The notes under the pieces: model-generated
What the model saw: the letters and a program-made list of their open reading frames with translations, nothing else
What the model was told of the DNA's origin: nothing
Database searches by the model: none
Part shown: in pieces, positions 8,164 to 16,693 of the stretch
Position numbering within the stretch: the stretch's first letter is position 1
Layout of the letters: each line of letters begins with the position of its first letter
Made by a program: the position numbers and the translations under genes
Source of the DNA: Flammeovirga pectinis
GTDB taxonomy: Bacteria > Bacteroidota > Bacteroidia > Cytophagales > Flammeovirgaceae
Length of the DNA: 64,000 nt
Assembly: GCF_003970675.1 (NCBI RefSeq)
Contig: NZ_CP034562.1
Span: forward strand, 3,100,001-3,164,000
Reading direction: 5' to 3'

Positions 8164-10065
8164 ATGTGCGGAATTACAGGGTTATTTGCTTTCAATGAAA
8201 TTGGAAGAATGCAAGCAATTCATCTTCAAAGAGCAAATGATAAAATTACTCATCGTGGACCAAATGCTTCGGGTATTTTTAATAGTCATTTTGTACATCT
8301 TGGACACAGAAGGTTATCAATTATCGACCTCAGTGAAGGTGCCAATCAACCCATGAACGATATATCTGATAGGTATAGTATTGTTTTTAATGGAGAGATT
8401 TATAATTTTCTTGATATCAAAAAACAACTTTCTGTAAAGGGCGTAAAGTTCGTTACTTCCTCTGACACAGAAGTACTATTATATGCATACATACATTATG
8501 GTAAAAAATGTGTTGAGTTGTTTAATGGTTTCTTTGCTTTTGCTATCTATGATAATCAAGAAGACAGTTTATTTATAGCTAGAGACAGAATGGGTATTAA
8601 ACCTTTACTCTATGCTGTTGATGAAGATAAGATAGTATTTGCTAGTGAAATGTCAGCTCTTTTAGAATTTGGAATAGACAAACAAGTTGACCCTACGTCT
8701 ATTTATCAATTATTACAACTTACCTACATACCTACTCCTAATTCTATTTTTAAAGGTATCAAGAAATTACCTCAAGGGCATTGTATGTTCATTAAGAATA
8801 AGAAAATAGATATTACTCCTTATTATTCTCTGAAAGAAGCTACTTCAACCCCTTTAACGATTAGTTATGATGCTGCTAAAAAACAATTAGTAGAACTTTT
8901 AGATCAGTCAATTCATGATAGAATGATTGCAGATGTACCACTAGGAGCTTTTTTAAGTGGAGGAATCGACTCTTCTGCTATTGTTGCTCTTGCTTCTCGA
9001 CATACTAATCAATTACAAACCTTTTCTATTGGTTATAAAAACGAACCTTTATTTGATGAAACTCATTATGCAGAGTTAGTAGCTAAAAAATATAAGACTC
9101 ATCATACTGCATTTCAATTAACTCCTGACGATTTCTATCAACATTTATTTGAAATGTTAGACAATTATGGTGAACCATTTGCTGATGCTTCTGCCATTGC
9201 CGTAAACATACTTTGTAAAGAGACAAAGAAAAATGTTACTGTAGCACTTTCTGGTGATGGCGCTGACGAAATGTTTGCTGGGTATAATAAGCATTATGGA
9301 GAATGGAAATCTCGACAAGGAGGCTTACTTCCTTCCCTAGTTAAAACACTAACACCTTTATTAAAGAAATTACCACAAAGTAGAAATTCATCACTTGGTA
9401 ATAAAATTAGACAAGCTGTGAAATTTGGTGATGGTTTATCGCTTACACCTGAAGAAAGATATTGGTTCCAATGTTGTTGGAGAGATACTAATTCTACAGA
9501 TCAGATTCTTAATTCTTCATTTAAAGAGAGTGTAAACTCTACTGAGTTCTTAAATAGAAAAAATGCGATTACTGCTGCAATTGATGGAAAAGGAATTAAC
9601 GATGTTCTGTATGCAGATTTAAATGGATTATTGGTTAATGATATGCTTCATAAAGTTGACTCAATGTCTATGCTTAATAGCTTAGAAGTGAGAGTACCTT
9701 TCTTAGACCACAGAGTAGTTGAGTTTGCAATGCGTTTACCTACCTCATATAAAATAAATGAGAACATGAAAAAACGTGTTTTACAAGATGCCTTTAAACC
9801 ATTACTTCCAGAAGAACTTTATAAACGTCCGAAACATGGCTTTGAAGTACCCTTAATGAATGGTTATAAAACTGTACTTAGACCATGGATAAATGAACTA
9901 TTAAACAAAGATTTTGTTATTGAGCAAGGAGTCTTTAATGTTGAATATACTGAAGCATTAAAACAACTAATCTTCAATTCATCAAATTATGATCAAAATC
10001 AAGTATGGTCTATTTTAACATTGCAACATTGGTGGAAAAAGTATAAACCAATGATTAATCAATAA
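8164..10065 (+). CDS. asnB: Asparagine synthase (glutamine-hydrolysing)
   Basis: 633 residues. It makes asparagine from aspartate, ATP and glutamine. C2 after the initiator Met (MCGITG) is the nucleophile of the N-terminal class-II glutaminase domain; HRGPNASG and FNGEIYN are further glutaminase motifs. The C-terminal synthetase domain has the PP-loop SGGIDSS near residue 265 and GDGADEMFAGY downstream. KRPKHGFEVPL near the C-terminus is typical of the AsnB type found in both amino-acid metabolism and surface polysaccharide clusters. The start is certain because C2 must be exposed. No polysaccharide genes lie beside it, so a housekeeping role is likely. Confidence 0.93.
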   Translation: MCGITGLFAFNEIGRMQAIHLQRANDKITHRGPNASGIFNSHFVHLGHRRLSIIDLSEGANQPMNDISDRYSIVFNGEIYNFLDIKKQLSVKGVKFVTSSDTEVLLYAYIHYGKKCVELFNGFFAFAIYDNQEDSLFIARDRMGIKPLLYAVDEDKIVFASEMSALLEFGIDKQVDPTSIYQLLQLTYIPTPNSIFKGIKKLPQGHCMFIKNKKIDITPYYSLKEATSTPLTISYDAAKKQLVELLDQSIHDRMIADVPLGAFLSGGIDSSAIVALASRHTNQLQTFSIGYKNEPLFDETHYAELVAKKYKTHHTAFQLTPDDFYQHLFEMLDNYGEPFADASAIAVNILCKETKKNVTVALSGDGADEMFAGYNKHYGEWKSRQGGLLPSLVKTLTPLLKKLPQSRNSSLGNKIRQAVKFGDGLSLTPEERYWFQCCWRDTNSTDQILNSSFKESVNSTEFLNRKNAITAAIDGKGINDVLYADLNGLLVNDMLHKVDSMSMLNSLEVRVPFLDHRVVEFAMRLPTSYKINENMKKRVLQDAFKPLLPEELYKRPKHGFEVPLMNGYKTVLRPWINELLNKDFVIEQGVFNVEYTEALKQLIFNSSNYDQNQVWSILTLQHWWKKYKPMINQ

Positions 10066-10184
10066 AAAAAATCCATTTTATTAAAAAAAATTACTATAAT
10101 TCGATTATATTATTGATATTATGTGAAGTGAATGAAATATGTCATTTTGAGTGTATCATACTCTCATAAAATTTTTTAATCTAT

Positions 10185-10199
10185 TAGGATTTTATCCTA
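10185..10199 (+). repeat. Short perfect hairpin upstream of the Cas6-like gene
   Basis: TAGGAT-TTT-ATCCTA, a perfect 6-bp stem with a 3-base loop, lies 32 bases before the GTG start. It is noted because Cas6 proteins bind small stem-loops. Nothing else connects the two. The rest of 10066-10231 is AT-rich with no gene. Confidence 0.4.
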
Positions 10200-10231
10200 C
10201 TTGAAGTTACCAACTACAAATTTTTTAGAAG

Positions 10232-11029
10232 GTGCGCATTAGAATAATCTTCAATCTCCGCAATAAGGGTGCAATACTACCCTTTCATCATCAGAAACTT
10301 GTTCAGAACATGCTTAAGATAGTATGTGCAAACAATGATGTTTTTGATAAAGCTAGTTTTACTTTCTCTGGTCTTAAAGGCCAGACTAAAGTTGGCCGTG
10401 AAGGCCTCCATTATTTTTCGAAAAAAGCTACAATAGTTCTTACTAGTCCAAATAAAGGATTTATAGATAAAATTGTTAAAGGGCTATTTCAAGAATCACA
10501 CATTCTGTTAGGCAATTTAATGCTTCAGGCAGATTATGTTGAGGAAGAAGAAGTTCCTGAATTTAAGGAATCTATGAAATTCCTTTGTATCTCTCCAATC
10601 GTACCATTTCATATGATTGAAGGTTTAAACAATAAAATGTTTGTAAACCCTTTGAGTGATGATTTTTCGGACATGTTGTATGATTCAACAATGTTTAGAA
10701 TGGAAAAATCTGGTAAATATACTCCAGAACAAATCTCATCTTTCTTTCGATTCCAAGTAATTCCTGACCAAGAGTATTTGGCTAGAATTAATAGGATGGA
10801 CAAGAAATTTGCACGTATTTATTCTGTAATAAAGAATGGTGAAATCCAAGAAGCCCGTGGCTACACTTTACCTTTTGAGGTAATGGCAGCTCCTGAGGTT
10901 CAAGAATTCATCTATCATAATGGCTTTGGTGAGTTAACAACTCATGGTTTTGGAATGTTAGATATCCCTAATTTCAATCCAAAGAAATCTCCTTATGAAA
11001 TATCTAAAGACACTGCTACTCAAGAATAA
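10232..11029 (+). CDS. cas6: Stand-alone Cas6-like RAMP endoribonuclease
   Basis: 265 residues matching the Cas6 (TIGR01877-type) architecture of two ferredoxin-like folds. Seen: the N-terminal NKGAILPFHH strand-loop with H19/H20 as candidate catalytic residues, FTFSGLKG (43-50), a SPIV motif (121-124) opening the second domain, and the glycine-rich RAMP loop GFGELTTHGFG (231-241) before the last strand. Canonical Cas6 cuts CRISPR repeat RNA into crRNAs. No repeat array and no other cas gene lies anywhere in this window; the neighbours are asnB and a site-2 protease. A TAG stop sits one codon upstream of the GTG at 10232, and the next Met is residue 27, inside the fold, so GTG is the start. 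It overlaps the convergent protease gene by 14 bases. Confidence 0.82.
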   Translation: MRIRIIFNLRNKGAILPFHHQKLVQNMLKIVCANNDVFDKASFTFSGLKGQTKVGREGLHYFSKKATIVLTSPNKGFIDKIVKGLFQESHILLGNLMLQADYVEEEEVPEFKESMKFLCISPIVPFHMIEGLNNKMFVNPLSDDFSDMLYDSTMFRMEKSGKYTPEQISSFFRFQVIPDQEYLARINRMDKKFARIYSVIKNGEIQEARGYTLPFEVMAAPEVQEFIYHNGFGELTTHGFGMLDIPNFNPKKSPYEISKDTATQE

Positions 11030-12206
11030 AAGGAGTAGGTGTAAAGCATAATATAAAAACAATTAAAGTGATGATACCAATGATTTTTCTCTTGGTGTCA
11101 ACACTTTTTTTGTATAAAGCAGGTGGGTGATGTAAACCTAAAACCTTAGATAATAAAAACCCAAAGAGTAACCATCCTTGATAGCCAACAATACCTTCTG
11201 TAAAAGTTGAAACTACAAATTGTAATGTAAAAATTGCCATTGCAAAAAGAGCTACAGAGACTTTGTTCTCAAATAAATTCATAGAAACAAAGAACAGATA
11301 AGCTACATATAATGGAGCATAAGTAATTAATAAATCTGTAGAATCATAGGCTGAAAATAATCCTAGACCTCCCCAAAAAAGAAATATTGCAAAAGTAAAT
11401 GGTAATAATCTATTAAACCATTTCATTCCAATAATACTATATAATGCATGTCCCCCATCTAACTGTCCAAATGGCAGTAAGTTTAACGCTGTAAAAAAAC
11501 ATGCTAAATACCCTGCAAATAGAAATGGATAATGCATCATTTCATGACCATTTGGAACTAATGATGCATCTGGAGCTACAAAATATCTAAAAAACTCAAA
11601 TAATAGATTTGTACCTAAACTCAAACTTTCTCCCTCAGGTAAATTCTCATATGCATATTTTGCATAATCTAAACCCCATTTTTGATATTCTGGATGAATT
11701 TGAAAAATATATTCTGGAGGAGGTAAGTGCGTAAATCCATAGGCAAGAACACATAATGCAGCTACAAAGCCTGCTAGAGGACCAGAAACTCCAATATCAA
11801 AAAATTGAGTTCTTGTTTTTATAACACTCTTAATTTTTATAAAAGCTCCAAATGAGCCAATAGATGGTCCAATACTAAATAACCATACAGGAATATAATA
11901 AGGTAAGGTTACTTTTAATTTATAATACCTTGCTGTAAAATAATGACCAAATTCATGAACTGTTAAGATACCCAAGAAAGGTAAAGAATAAGACAACGAC
12001 CCTATCCATTCTTCTGGAGTTAATTCACTCATTAGAAGTGATTTACCGTATATCCATTCCGCTCCAGCAAATGTACTTGCACAAACAGTTAACAAAAAAA
12101 GTAATAGATGTTTCCACCAAACCATACCAACAGTTGTTTTCTTAATTGGCTTTTCTTCAAGCTGAATATCTGATTCTGATTGATAAGAATCTTTATTTTC
12201 TTTCAT
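11016..12206 (-). CDS. Site-2 protease family (M50) membrane metalloprotease
   Basis: 396-residue intramembrane protease. Zinc site: HEFGH with H84, E85 and H88 inside a hydrophobic segment, and the second motif LPFGQLDGGHAL near residue 265. About eight hydrophobic segments follow a polar cytoplasmic N-terminus of 30 residues. The family cleaves transmembrane segments, often of anti-sigma factors, but many members like this one (no PDZ domain visible) have unknown substrates. It is convergent with the Cas6-like gene, overlapping by 14 bases, and divergent from the RluA-type gene with a 68-base gap. Confidence 0.88.
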   Translation of the reverse strand: MKENKDSYQSESDIQLEEKPIKKTTVGMVWWKHLLLFLLTVCASTFAGAEWIYGKSLLMSELTPEEWIGSLSYSLPFLGILTVHEFGHYFTARYYKLKVTLPYYIPVWLFSIGPSIGSFGAFIKIKSVIKTRTQFFDIGVSGPLAGFVAALCVLAYGFTHLPPPEYIFQIHPEYQKWGLDYAKYAYENLPEGESLSLGTNLLFEFFRYFVAPDASLVPNGHEMMHYPFLFAGYLACFFTALNLLPFGQLDGGHALYSIIGMKWFNRLLPFTFAIFLFWGGLGLFSAYDSTDLLITYAPLYVAYLFFVSMNLFENKVSVALFAMAIFTLQFVVSTFTEGIVGYQGWLLFGFLLSKVLGLHHPPALYKKSVDTKRKIIGIITLIVFILCFTPTPFILE

Positions 12207-12274
12207 ATATCTTTTCTTAAAATAAGTTTTGCAAGTTAGCTTTGTATTATCGATCGAACAATAAAAATTTTATA

Positions 12275-13216
12275 ATGATAGAAAAGAAACATCTCCACGA
12301 GGAATTCATAATACCAAAAGGAAGTAAAAGTACTCGTTTAGATCATTTTCTATCTTTACAACTTCCACAAAAAAGTAGGAATCTGATACAAAAACAGATT
12401 AAGGAAGCAATGGTTTTGGTAAATGAAAAAAAAACAAAATCTAGTTACGCAATCAAAGCAGATGATAAAATACAATGGTTCGAATCCTATCACAAAAGAA
12501 TAGAATTAGTAGCTTATAATTTTCCACTACAAATTCTTTTAGAAGAAAGAGAATTTATAGTTATCAATAAACCATCAGGAATGCCCATGCACCCTGGACT
12601 AGGTCATTATGATACCACAATACAGAATGCTTTAAAGTATCATTACAACAACACTCAACAGCCTAATGCACTCGTTAAGGATTGTATTGTTCAACGCTTA
12701 GATAAAGACACAAGTGGTGTATTAGTATTAGCAAAAACTGAAGCTGCCAGAGAGTTTTTATCTAAGCAATTTCAGAAGATGAAACCTTACAGAATATATT
12801 ATGCTTTAGTATGGGGTAGATTAAATAGTAAAGAAGGAACAATTGATGAGTTTATTGGACGAAATCCATTAAATGAAAGAAGTATTGAAGTAGCGAAAGA
12901 TCATTCTTTTGGTAAAAAAGCAATCACCCATTACAAAGTAATAAAGGAATTTAATAAATACTCTTTAGTTGAATGTAAACTTGAAACAGGGAGAACACAT
13001 CAAATCCGTGTCCATATGCAATATATTGGCCATCCATTAGTAGGAGATAAACGGTATGAAATTCCTTTTCTTGTAAATGATATTAAATTACAGAATACAA
13101 TTGGCAGGCATTGCTTACATGCAAAAACATTACATTTTGTATCTCCAATAGATCAAGAAACTATTCTAAAATTCGATTCTGAATTACCTATTGAGATATC
13201 TAATCTTTTAAAATAA
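12275..13216 (+). CDS. RluA/RluD-family RNA pseudouridine synthase
   Basis: 313 residues. An S4-like RNA-binding part (STRLDHFLSLQLPQKSRNLIQ, residues 19-40) precedes the synthase domain. That domain has the catalytic aspartate D143 in RLDKDTSGVL and the closing TGRTHQIRVHMQ motif. It isomerises uridine to pseudouridine in rRNA or tRNA; the RluD/RluC/RluA subgroup and target site cannot be told from the sequence alone. The ATG at 12275 is chosen because it opens directly into the S4-like region; the preceding codons of the frame look non-coding. It ends at a bidirectional terminator facing the tRNA-Asp array. Confidence 0.88.
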   Translation: MIEKKHLHEEFIIPKGSKSTRLDHFLSLQLPQKSRNLIQKQIKEAMVLVNEKKTKSSYAIKADDKIQWFESYHKRIELVAYNFPLQILLEEREFIVINKPSGMPMHPGLGHYDTTIQNALKYHYNNTQQPNALVKDCIVQRLDKDTSGVLVLAKTEAAREFLSKQFQKMKPYRIYYALVWGRLNSKEGTIDEFIGRNPLNERSIEVAKDHSFGKKAITHYKVIKEFNKYSLVECKLETGRTHQIRVHMQYIGHPLVGDKRYEIPFLVNDIKLQNTIGRHCLHAKTLHFVSPIDQETILKFDSELPIEISNLLK

Positions 13217-13217
13217 A

Positions 13218-13249
13218 AAAAGACAAGCTCTAAATCGAACTTGTCTTTT
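13218..13249. terminator. Bidirectional terminator between rluA-like gene and tRNA-Asp array
   Basis: Perfect 10-bp stem AAAAGACAAG (13218-13227) / CTTGTCTTTT (13240-13249) with a 12-base loop. There are A's on the left and T's on the right, so it works for both the plus-strand gene and the minus-strand tRNA transcript, which ends 8 bases earlier. Confidence 0.85.
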
Positions 13250-13256
13250 AATTTGT

Positions 13257-13333
13257 TGGCGGAACAGACGGGACTCGAACCCGCGACCCCCTGCGTGACA
13301 GGCAGGTATTCTAACCAACTGAACTACTGCTCC
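13257..13333 (-). tRNA. tRNA-Asp (GTC), copy 7 of the array (last transcribed)
   Basis: 77-base tRNA read on the minus strand. Acceptor stem GGAGCAG/CTGTTCC, discriminator G and encoded CCA; anticodon loop CTGTCAC gives anticodon GTC (Asp); T-loop GGTTCGAGTCC is intact. Nearly identical to E. coli tRNA-Asp. Confidence 0.97.
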
Positions 13334-13371
13334 AGTCATCTAGTTTTTGAAAGTCTTGATGAAAGACTTGT

Positions 13372-13448
13372 TGGCGGAACAGACGGGACTCGAACCCGCG
13401 ACCCCCTGCGTGACAGGCAGGTATTCTAACCAACTGAACTACTGCTCC
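13372..13448 (-). tRNA. tRNA-Asp (GTC), copy 6
   Basis: Same sequence and structure as the neighbouring copies, CCA encoded, separated by a 38-base spacer from the copy at 13257. Confidence 0.97.
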
Positions 13449-13486
13449 AGTCATCTAGTTTTTGAAAGTCTTGATGAAAGACTTGT

Positions 13487-13563
13487 TGGCGGAACAGACG
13501 GGACTCGAACCCGCGACCCCCTGCGTGACAGGCAGGTATTCTAACCAACTGAACTACTGCTCC
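13487..13563 (-). tRNA. tRNA-Asp (GTC), copy 5
   Basis: Same sequence as the other copies, CCA encoded, with a 38-base spacer on its 3' side. Confidence 0.97.
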
Positions 13564-13600
13564 AGTCATCTAGTTTTGAAAGTCTTGATGAAAGACTTGT

Positions 13601-13677
13601 TGGCGGAACAGACGGGACTCGAACCCGCGACCCCCTGCGTGACAGGCAGGTATTCTAACCAACTGAACTACTGCTCC
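13601..13677 (-). tRNA. tRNA-Asp (GTC), copy 4
   Basis: Same sequence as the other copies. The spacer to the copy at 13487 is 37 bases, one T shorter than the first two. Confidence 0.97.
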
Positions 13678-13714
13678 AGTCATCTAGTTTTGAAAGTCTT
13701 GATGAAAGACTTGT

Positions 13715-13791
13715 TGGCGGAACAGACGGGACTCGAACCCGCGACCCCCTGCGTGACAGGCAGGTATTCTAACCAACTGAACTACTGCTCC
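13715..13791 (-). tRNA. tRNA-Asp (GTC), copy 3
   Basis: Same sequence as the other copies; 37-base spacer on its 3' side. Confidence 0.97.
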
Positions 13792-13828
13792 AGTCATCTA
13801 GTTTTGAAAGTCTTGATGAAAGACTTGT

Positions 13829-13905
13829 TGGCGGAACAGACGGGACTCGAACCCGCGACCCCCTGCGTGACAGGCAGGTATTCTAACCAACTGAACTACT
13901 GCTCC
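13829..13905 (-). tRNA. tRNA-Asp (GTC), copy 2
   Basis: Same sequence as the other copies; 37-base spacer on its 3' side. Confidence 0.97.
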
Positions 13906-13943
13906 AGTCATCTAGTTTTTGAAAGTCTTGATGAAAGACTTGT

Positions 13944-14020
13944 TGGCGGAACAGACGGGACTCGAACCCGCGACCCCCTGCGTGACAGGCAGGTATTCTA
14001 ACCAACTGAACTACTGCTCC
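13944..14020 (-). tRNA. tRNA-Asp (GTC), copy 1 (first transcribed)
   Basis: Same sequence as the other copies; 38-base spacer on its 3' side. It is the promoter-proximal copy. Confidence 0.97.
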
Positions 14021-14057
14021 AGTTGCTTTTAAACAGGTATTCCTCTTAAAAGCGATG

Positions 14058-14089
14058 CAAAGATGCACCCTTGATTTGGATAAAACAAG
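14058..14089 (-). promoter_or_regulatory. Candidate promoter of the tRNA-Asp array
   Basis: On the minus strand CATCTTTG (14065-14058) matches TAnnTTTG at all but the first base. A TTG of the -33 type lies about 20 bases upstream (14088-14086). Transcription would start about 30 bases before the first tRNA. This is pattern matching only. Confidence 0.45.
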
Positions 14090-14171
14090 TCACAACCTCA
14101 ATAAAAATTGTAATTTTATCTTAACAAAACCATAATATATTGATTTACAAGTATGAATCAATAGAAAACTA

Positions 14172-15440
14172 TCAGATTAAAAAATGGAACATATCCTCAT
14201 TTTCATTCAGTAGTTCAAATTTGTAACCTCTTTTTTCCATTCTGATCATTAATGCATCAAAATCTTCAGGAGATTTCACCTCAATTCCTACTATTGCTGG
14301 AGCCTTTTCTCTATTGACTTTCTTTGTGTACTCAAAATGACAAATATCATCATTTGGTCCTAAAATTTCAATCAAATACTCTCTTAAAGCTCCTGCTCTT
14401 TGTGGGAAACGGATCATGAAGTAATGTTTGTAACCTTCATATAAAAGAGACCTTTGTTTGATCTCTTCCATACGTCCAATATCATTATTAGAGCCACTTA
14501 CAACACAAACTACCTTCTTACCCTTAATCTCGTCTTTAATCGCATCTAGTGCAGATATAGACAAAGCTCCTGCAGGTTCTACAACAATTGCGTCTTCGTT
14601 ATACAACCTTAATATTGTAGAACATACTTTTCCTTCAGGTACTAATATTACATCCTCTAGAAATTGTTTTGCAATTCTAAATGTATTATCACCTACCCTT
14701 TGAACAGCAGCACCATCTACGAACTTCTCAATTTTATCTAGAGTTACTACTCTATCTTGAACAATTGATTCTTTCATTGCTGGAGCTCCTTCTGGTTCTA
14801 CACCATAGATTTTTGTAGCAGGGCTTATTTGTTGAAAATAACTTCCTACTCCAGACGATAGACCACCTCCACCAATTGGCATTACTAGGTAATCTATTTC
14901 TTCTTTAGCATCTTCTAAAATCTCTAACCCAACAGTACCTTGACCTTCGATCACCTTAGGGTCATCAAAAGGATGAATAAAGACTCTGCTTTCCTCTTCA
15001 CAACGTTTCATAGCTGCAGCGTAGGCATCATCAAAAGTATCACCAATAAGTACTACCTCTACTTTATCTTTGCCCCACATTCTAACCTGACTCACCTTTT
15101 GCTTAGGTGTTGGAGCAGGCATATAAATTACACCATGAATTCCCAATAGTTTACAAGAATATGCAACTCCTTGTGCATGATTACCAGCACTCGCACAAAC
15201 AATACCTCTATGCTGCTCTTCTTCAGTTAAAGAAGAGATTTTATTATACGCACCTCTAAGCTTATATGAACGCACAATTTGCAAGTCCTCTCTCTTTAGC
15301 CAAATATCTGCTTGATATCTTTCTGATAAGTTCAAGTTCCTCATTAAAGGCGTTCGCGTAACGACATCCTTTAATTTTCTATGTGCTTTAACTATTGACT
15401 CAACGGTTGGTAAGTCTACAAATTCTTCTGTTTCTTGCAT
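14172..15440 (-). CDS. ilvA: Threonine ammonia-lyase (threonine deaminase)
   Basis: 422 residues. It converts threonine to 2-oxobutanoate, the first committed step to isoleucine. PLP lysine K60 lies in SYKLRGA, and the phosphate-binding glycine loop GGGGLSSG near residue 187. After about residue 325 comes a C-terminal ACT-like regulatory domain (HYFMIRFPQRAGALREYL) of the short single-copy type, so feedback control by isoleucine or valine is plausible. It follows ilvC on the same strand, but a terminator lies between them (15512-15543), so it may also have its own promoter in 15441-15511. Confidence 0.95.
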   Translation of the reverse strand: MQETEEFVDLPTVESIVKAHRKLKDVVTRTPLMRNLNLSERYQADIWLKREDLQIVRSYKLRGAYNKISSLTEEEQHRGIVCASAGNHAQGVAYSCKLLGIHGVIYMPAPTPKQKVSQVRMWGKDKVEVVLIGDTFDDAYAAAMKRCEEESRVFIHPFDDPKVIEGQGTVGLEILEDAKEEIDYLVMPIGGGGLSSGVGSYFQQISPATKIYGVEPEGAPAMKESIVQDRVVTLDKIEKFVDGAAVQRVGDNTFRIAKQFLEDVILVPEGKVCSTILRLYNEDAIVVEPAGALSISALDAIKDEIKGKKVVCVVSGSNNDIGRMEEIKQRSLLYEGYKHYFMIRFPQRAGALREYLIEILGPNDDICHFEYTKKVNREKAPAIVGIEVKSPEDFDALMIRMEKRGYKFELLNENEDMFHFLI

Positions 15441-15511
15441 GGGAAATCACCTTATATCTTTATATATAATAAAGAGGGTTGATATTTCAATTGAATTAGA
15501 TACATAAGAAA

Positions 15512-15543
15512 ATCAAAAAGGGACAGCCTAAGCCATCCCTTTT
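15512..15543 (-). terminator. Intrinsic terminator after ilvC
   Basis: Arms AAAAGGGA (15516-15523) and TCCCTTTT (15536-15543) pair perfectly with a 12-base loop. The T-run on the minus strand continues to 15515. It marks the end of the main ilv operon and separates it from ilvA. Confidence 0.75.
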
Positions 15544-15564
15544 CTATATAAAAAACTGAATTGC

Positions 15565-16629
15565 TTACGCTTCAGCTTCTACTTCTTGATTTTCTGGACG
15601 AAGTGCACGTACTGCTGCACCTGCTCTCCACATTTCAGACTCACGTAATACACGTAATTCTTCGTCTAATTTCTCACGGTAATCTGGTTGTGAGTTAGTA
15701 TCGATAGAACGTTGTGCTTCTTCACCTGTAGCTACTGAACGATATAAATCTTCAACTACTGGACGAACTGCATCACGGAATTTATCTTTCCAATCTAATG
15801 CACCACGTTGTGCTGTAGTAGAACAGTTAGCATACATCCAATCCATACCATTTTTAGCAACTAATGGCATTAAAGATTGTGTTAACTCTTCAACAGTTTC
15901 GTTAAATGCTTCAGATGGAGAGTGACCGTTTTCTCTTAACACATCATATTGTGCTTCGAATAAACCTTGAATACCACCCATTAATGATCCACGCTCACCT
16001 GTAAGGTCAGAGAATACTTCTTTTTTGAAGTCAGTTGGGAATAAATATCCAGCACCAACACCAATACCTAAAGAAATAGTTCTGTTATAAGCGTTTCCTG
16101 TAGCATCTTGGTAGATAGCATAAGAAGAGTTCAAACCACGACCTTCTAAGAACATTGTTCTTAAAGAAGTACCTGATCCTTTAGGAGCTACTAAAATTAC
16201 ATCAATATCCTTTGGAGGAACGATGTTAGTACGCTCATGGTAAGTTACACCAAATCCGTGAGAGAAATAAAGTGCTTTACCTGGAGTTAATTTCTCTTTT
16301 AATTGTGGCCATACAGCAATTTGAGCTGCATCAGAAAGAAGGTAACAGATAATAGAACCTTTTTCAGCTGCTTCACCGATTTCGAAAAGTGTTTCACCTG
16401 GTACCCAACCGTCAGCAACAGCTTTGTCCCATGAAGCACCACCTTTACGTTGACCTACGATTACATTAAGACCATTATCACGCATGTTTTGTGCTTGACT
16501 TGGACCTTGTACACCGTATCCGATAACTGCAATAGTTTCTTCTTTTAAAATTCCCTGTGCTTTTGTTAATGGAAATTCTTCACGCATTACTACGTTCTCA
16601 ACTACTCCTCCGAAATTAATCTCTGCCAT
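15565..16629 (-). CDS. ilvC: Ketol-acid reductoisomerase
   Basis: 354 residues. It converts acetolactate or acetohydroxybutyrate to the dihydroxy acid with NADPH and Mg2+. The Rossmann motif GYGVQGPSQAQN lies near residue 37. The QR at the end of the second strand (VIVGQRKG) contacts the cofactor phosphate, and the C-terminal knotted domain carries the metal-binding Asp/Glu residues. The form resembles the compact Bacteroidota type. The ATG at 16629 is chosen because the frame further upstream runs through the 64-base gap after ilvN. Fifth gene of the ilvE-D-B-N-C operon. Confidence 0.95.
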   Translation of the reverse strand: MAEINFGGVVENVVMREEFPLTKAQGILKEETIAVIGYGVQGPSQAQNMRDNGLNVIVGQRKGGASWDKAVADGWVPGETLFEIGEAAEKGSIICYLLSDAAQIAVWPQLKEKLTPGKALYFSHGFGVTYHERTNIVPPKDIDVILVAPKGSGTSLRTMFLEGRGLNSSYAIYQDATGNAYNRTISLGIGVGAGYLFPTDFKKEVFSDLTGERGSLMGGIQGLFEAQYDVLRENGHSPSEAFNETVEELTQSLMPLVAKNGMDWMYANCSTTAQRGALDWKDKFRDAVRPVVEDLYRSVATGEEAQRSIDTNSQPDYREKLDEELRVLRESEMWRAGAAVRALRPENQEVEAEA

Positions 16630-16693
16630 AATAAAAAAAATAAATTTGTGATTCCTTAGTTTGAAAGTTTTCTTTTTTAAAGGTCCTTCGACC

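Larger units (their letters stand above)
13257..14020 (-). repeat. Tandem array of seven tRNA-Asp genes, unit 114-115 bases
   Basis: Seven tRNA genes that look identical by eye alternate with spacers of 37 or 38 bases that differ only in the length of one A/T run. Each spacer contains the hairpin AAGTCTT-TCATC-AAGACTT in transcript sense. This suggests one polycistronic tRNA precursor with a repeated processing or spacing element. Translated frames across it give repeating nonsense peptides and are not genes. Confidence 0.95.

Noticed and set aside
10066-10231. CRISPR repeats next to the Cas6-like gene
   Set aside because: I looked for repeated 25-40 base units in this gap and around the gene and saw none; there is only one small hairpin.
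13257-14020. Regular 114-115 base repetition that could be mistaken for a CRISPR array
   Set aside because: Repeat units contain a full 77-base tRNA, and the spacers are near-identical rather than unique.
13241-14068. Long open frames and a repeating peptide (with AEQTGLEPATPCVTG) over the 114-115 base repeats
   Set aside because: They are translations through tRNA-Asp genes, a well-known source of false proteins in databases. The periodicity comes from the tRNA array.
15452-15505. Short minus-strand ORF of 17 codons with several Leu/Ile before ilvA (a second leader peptide?)
   Set aside because: No terminator/antiterminator pair lies between it and ilvA, and Leu/Ile are common in any AT-rich frame. 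The upstream hairpin at 15512-15543 is the ilvC terminator.
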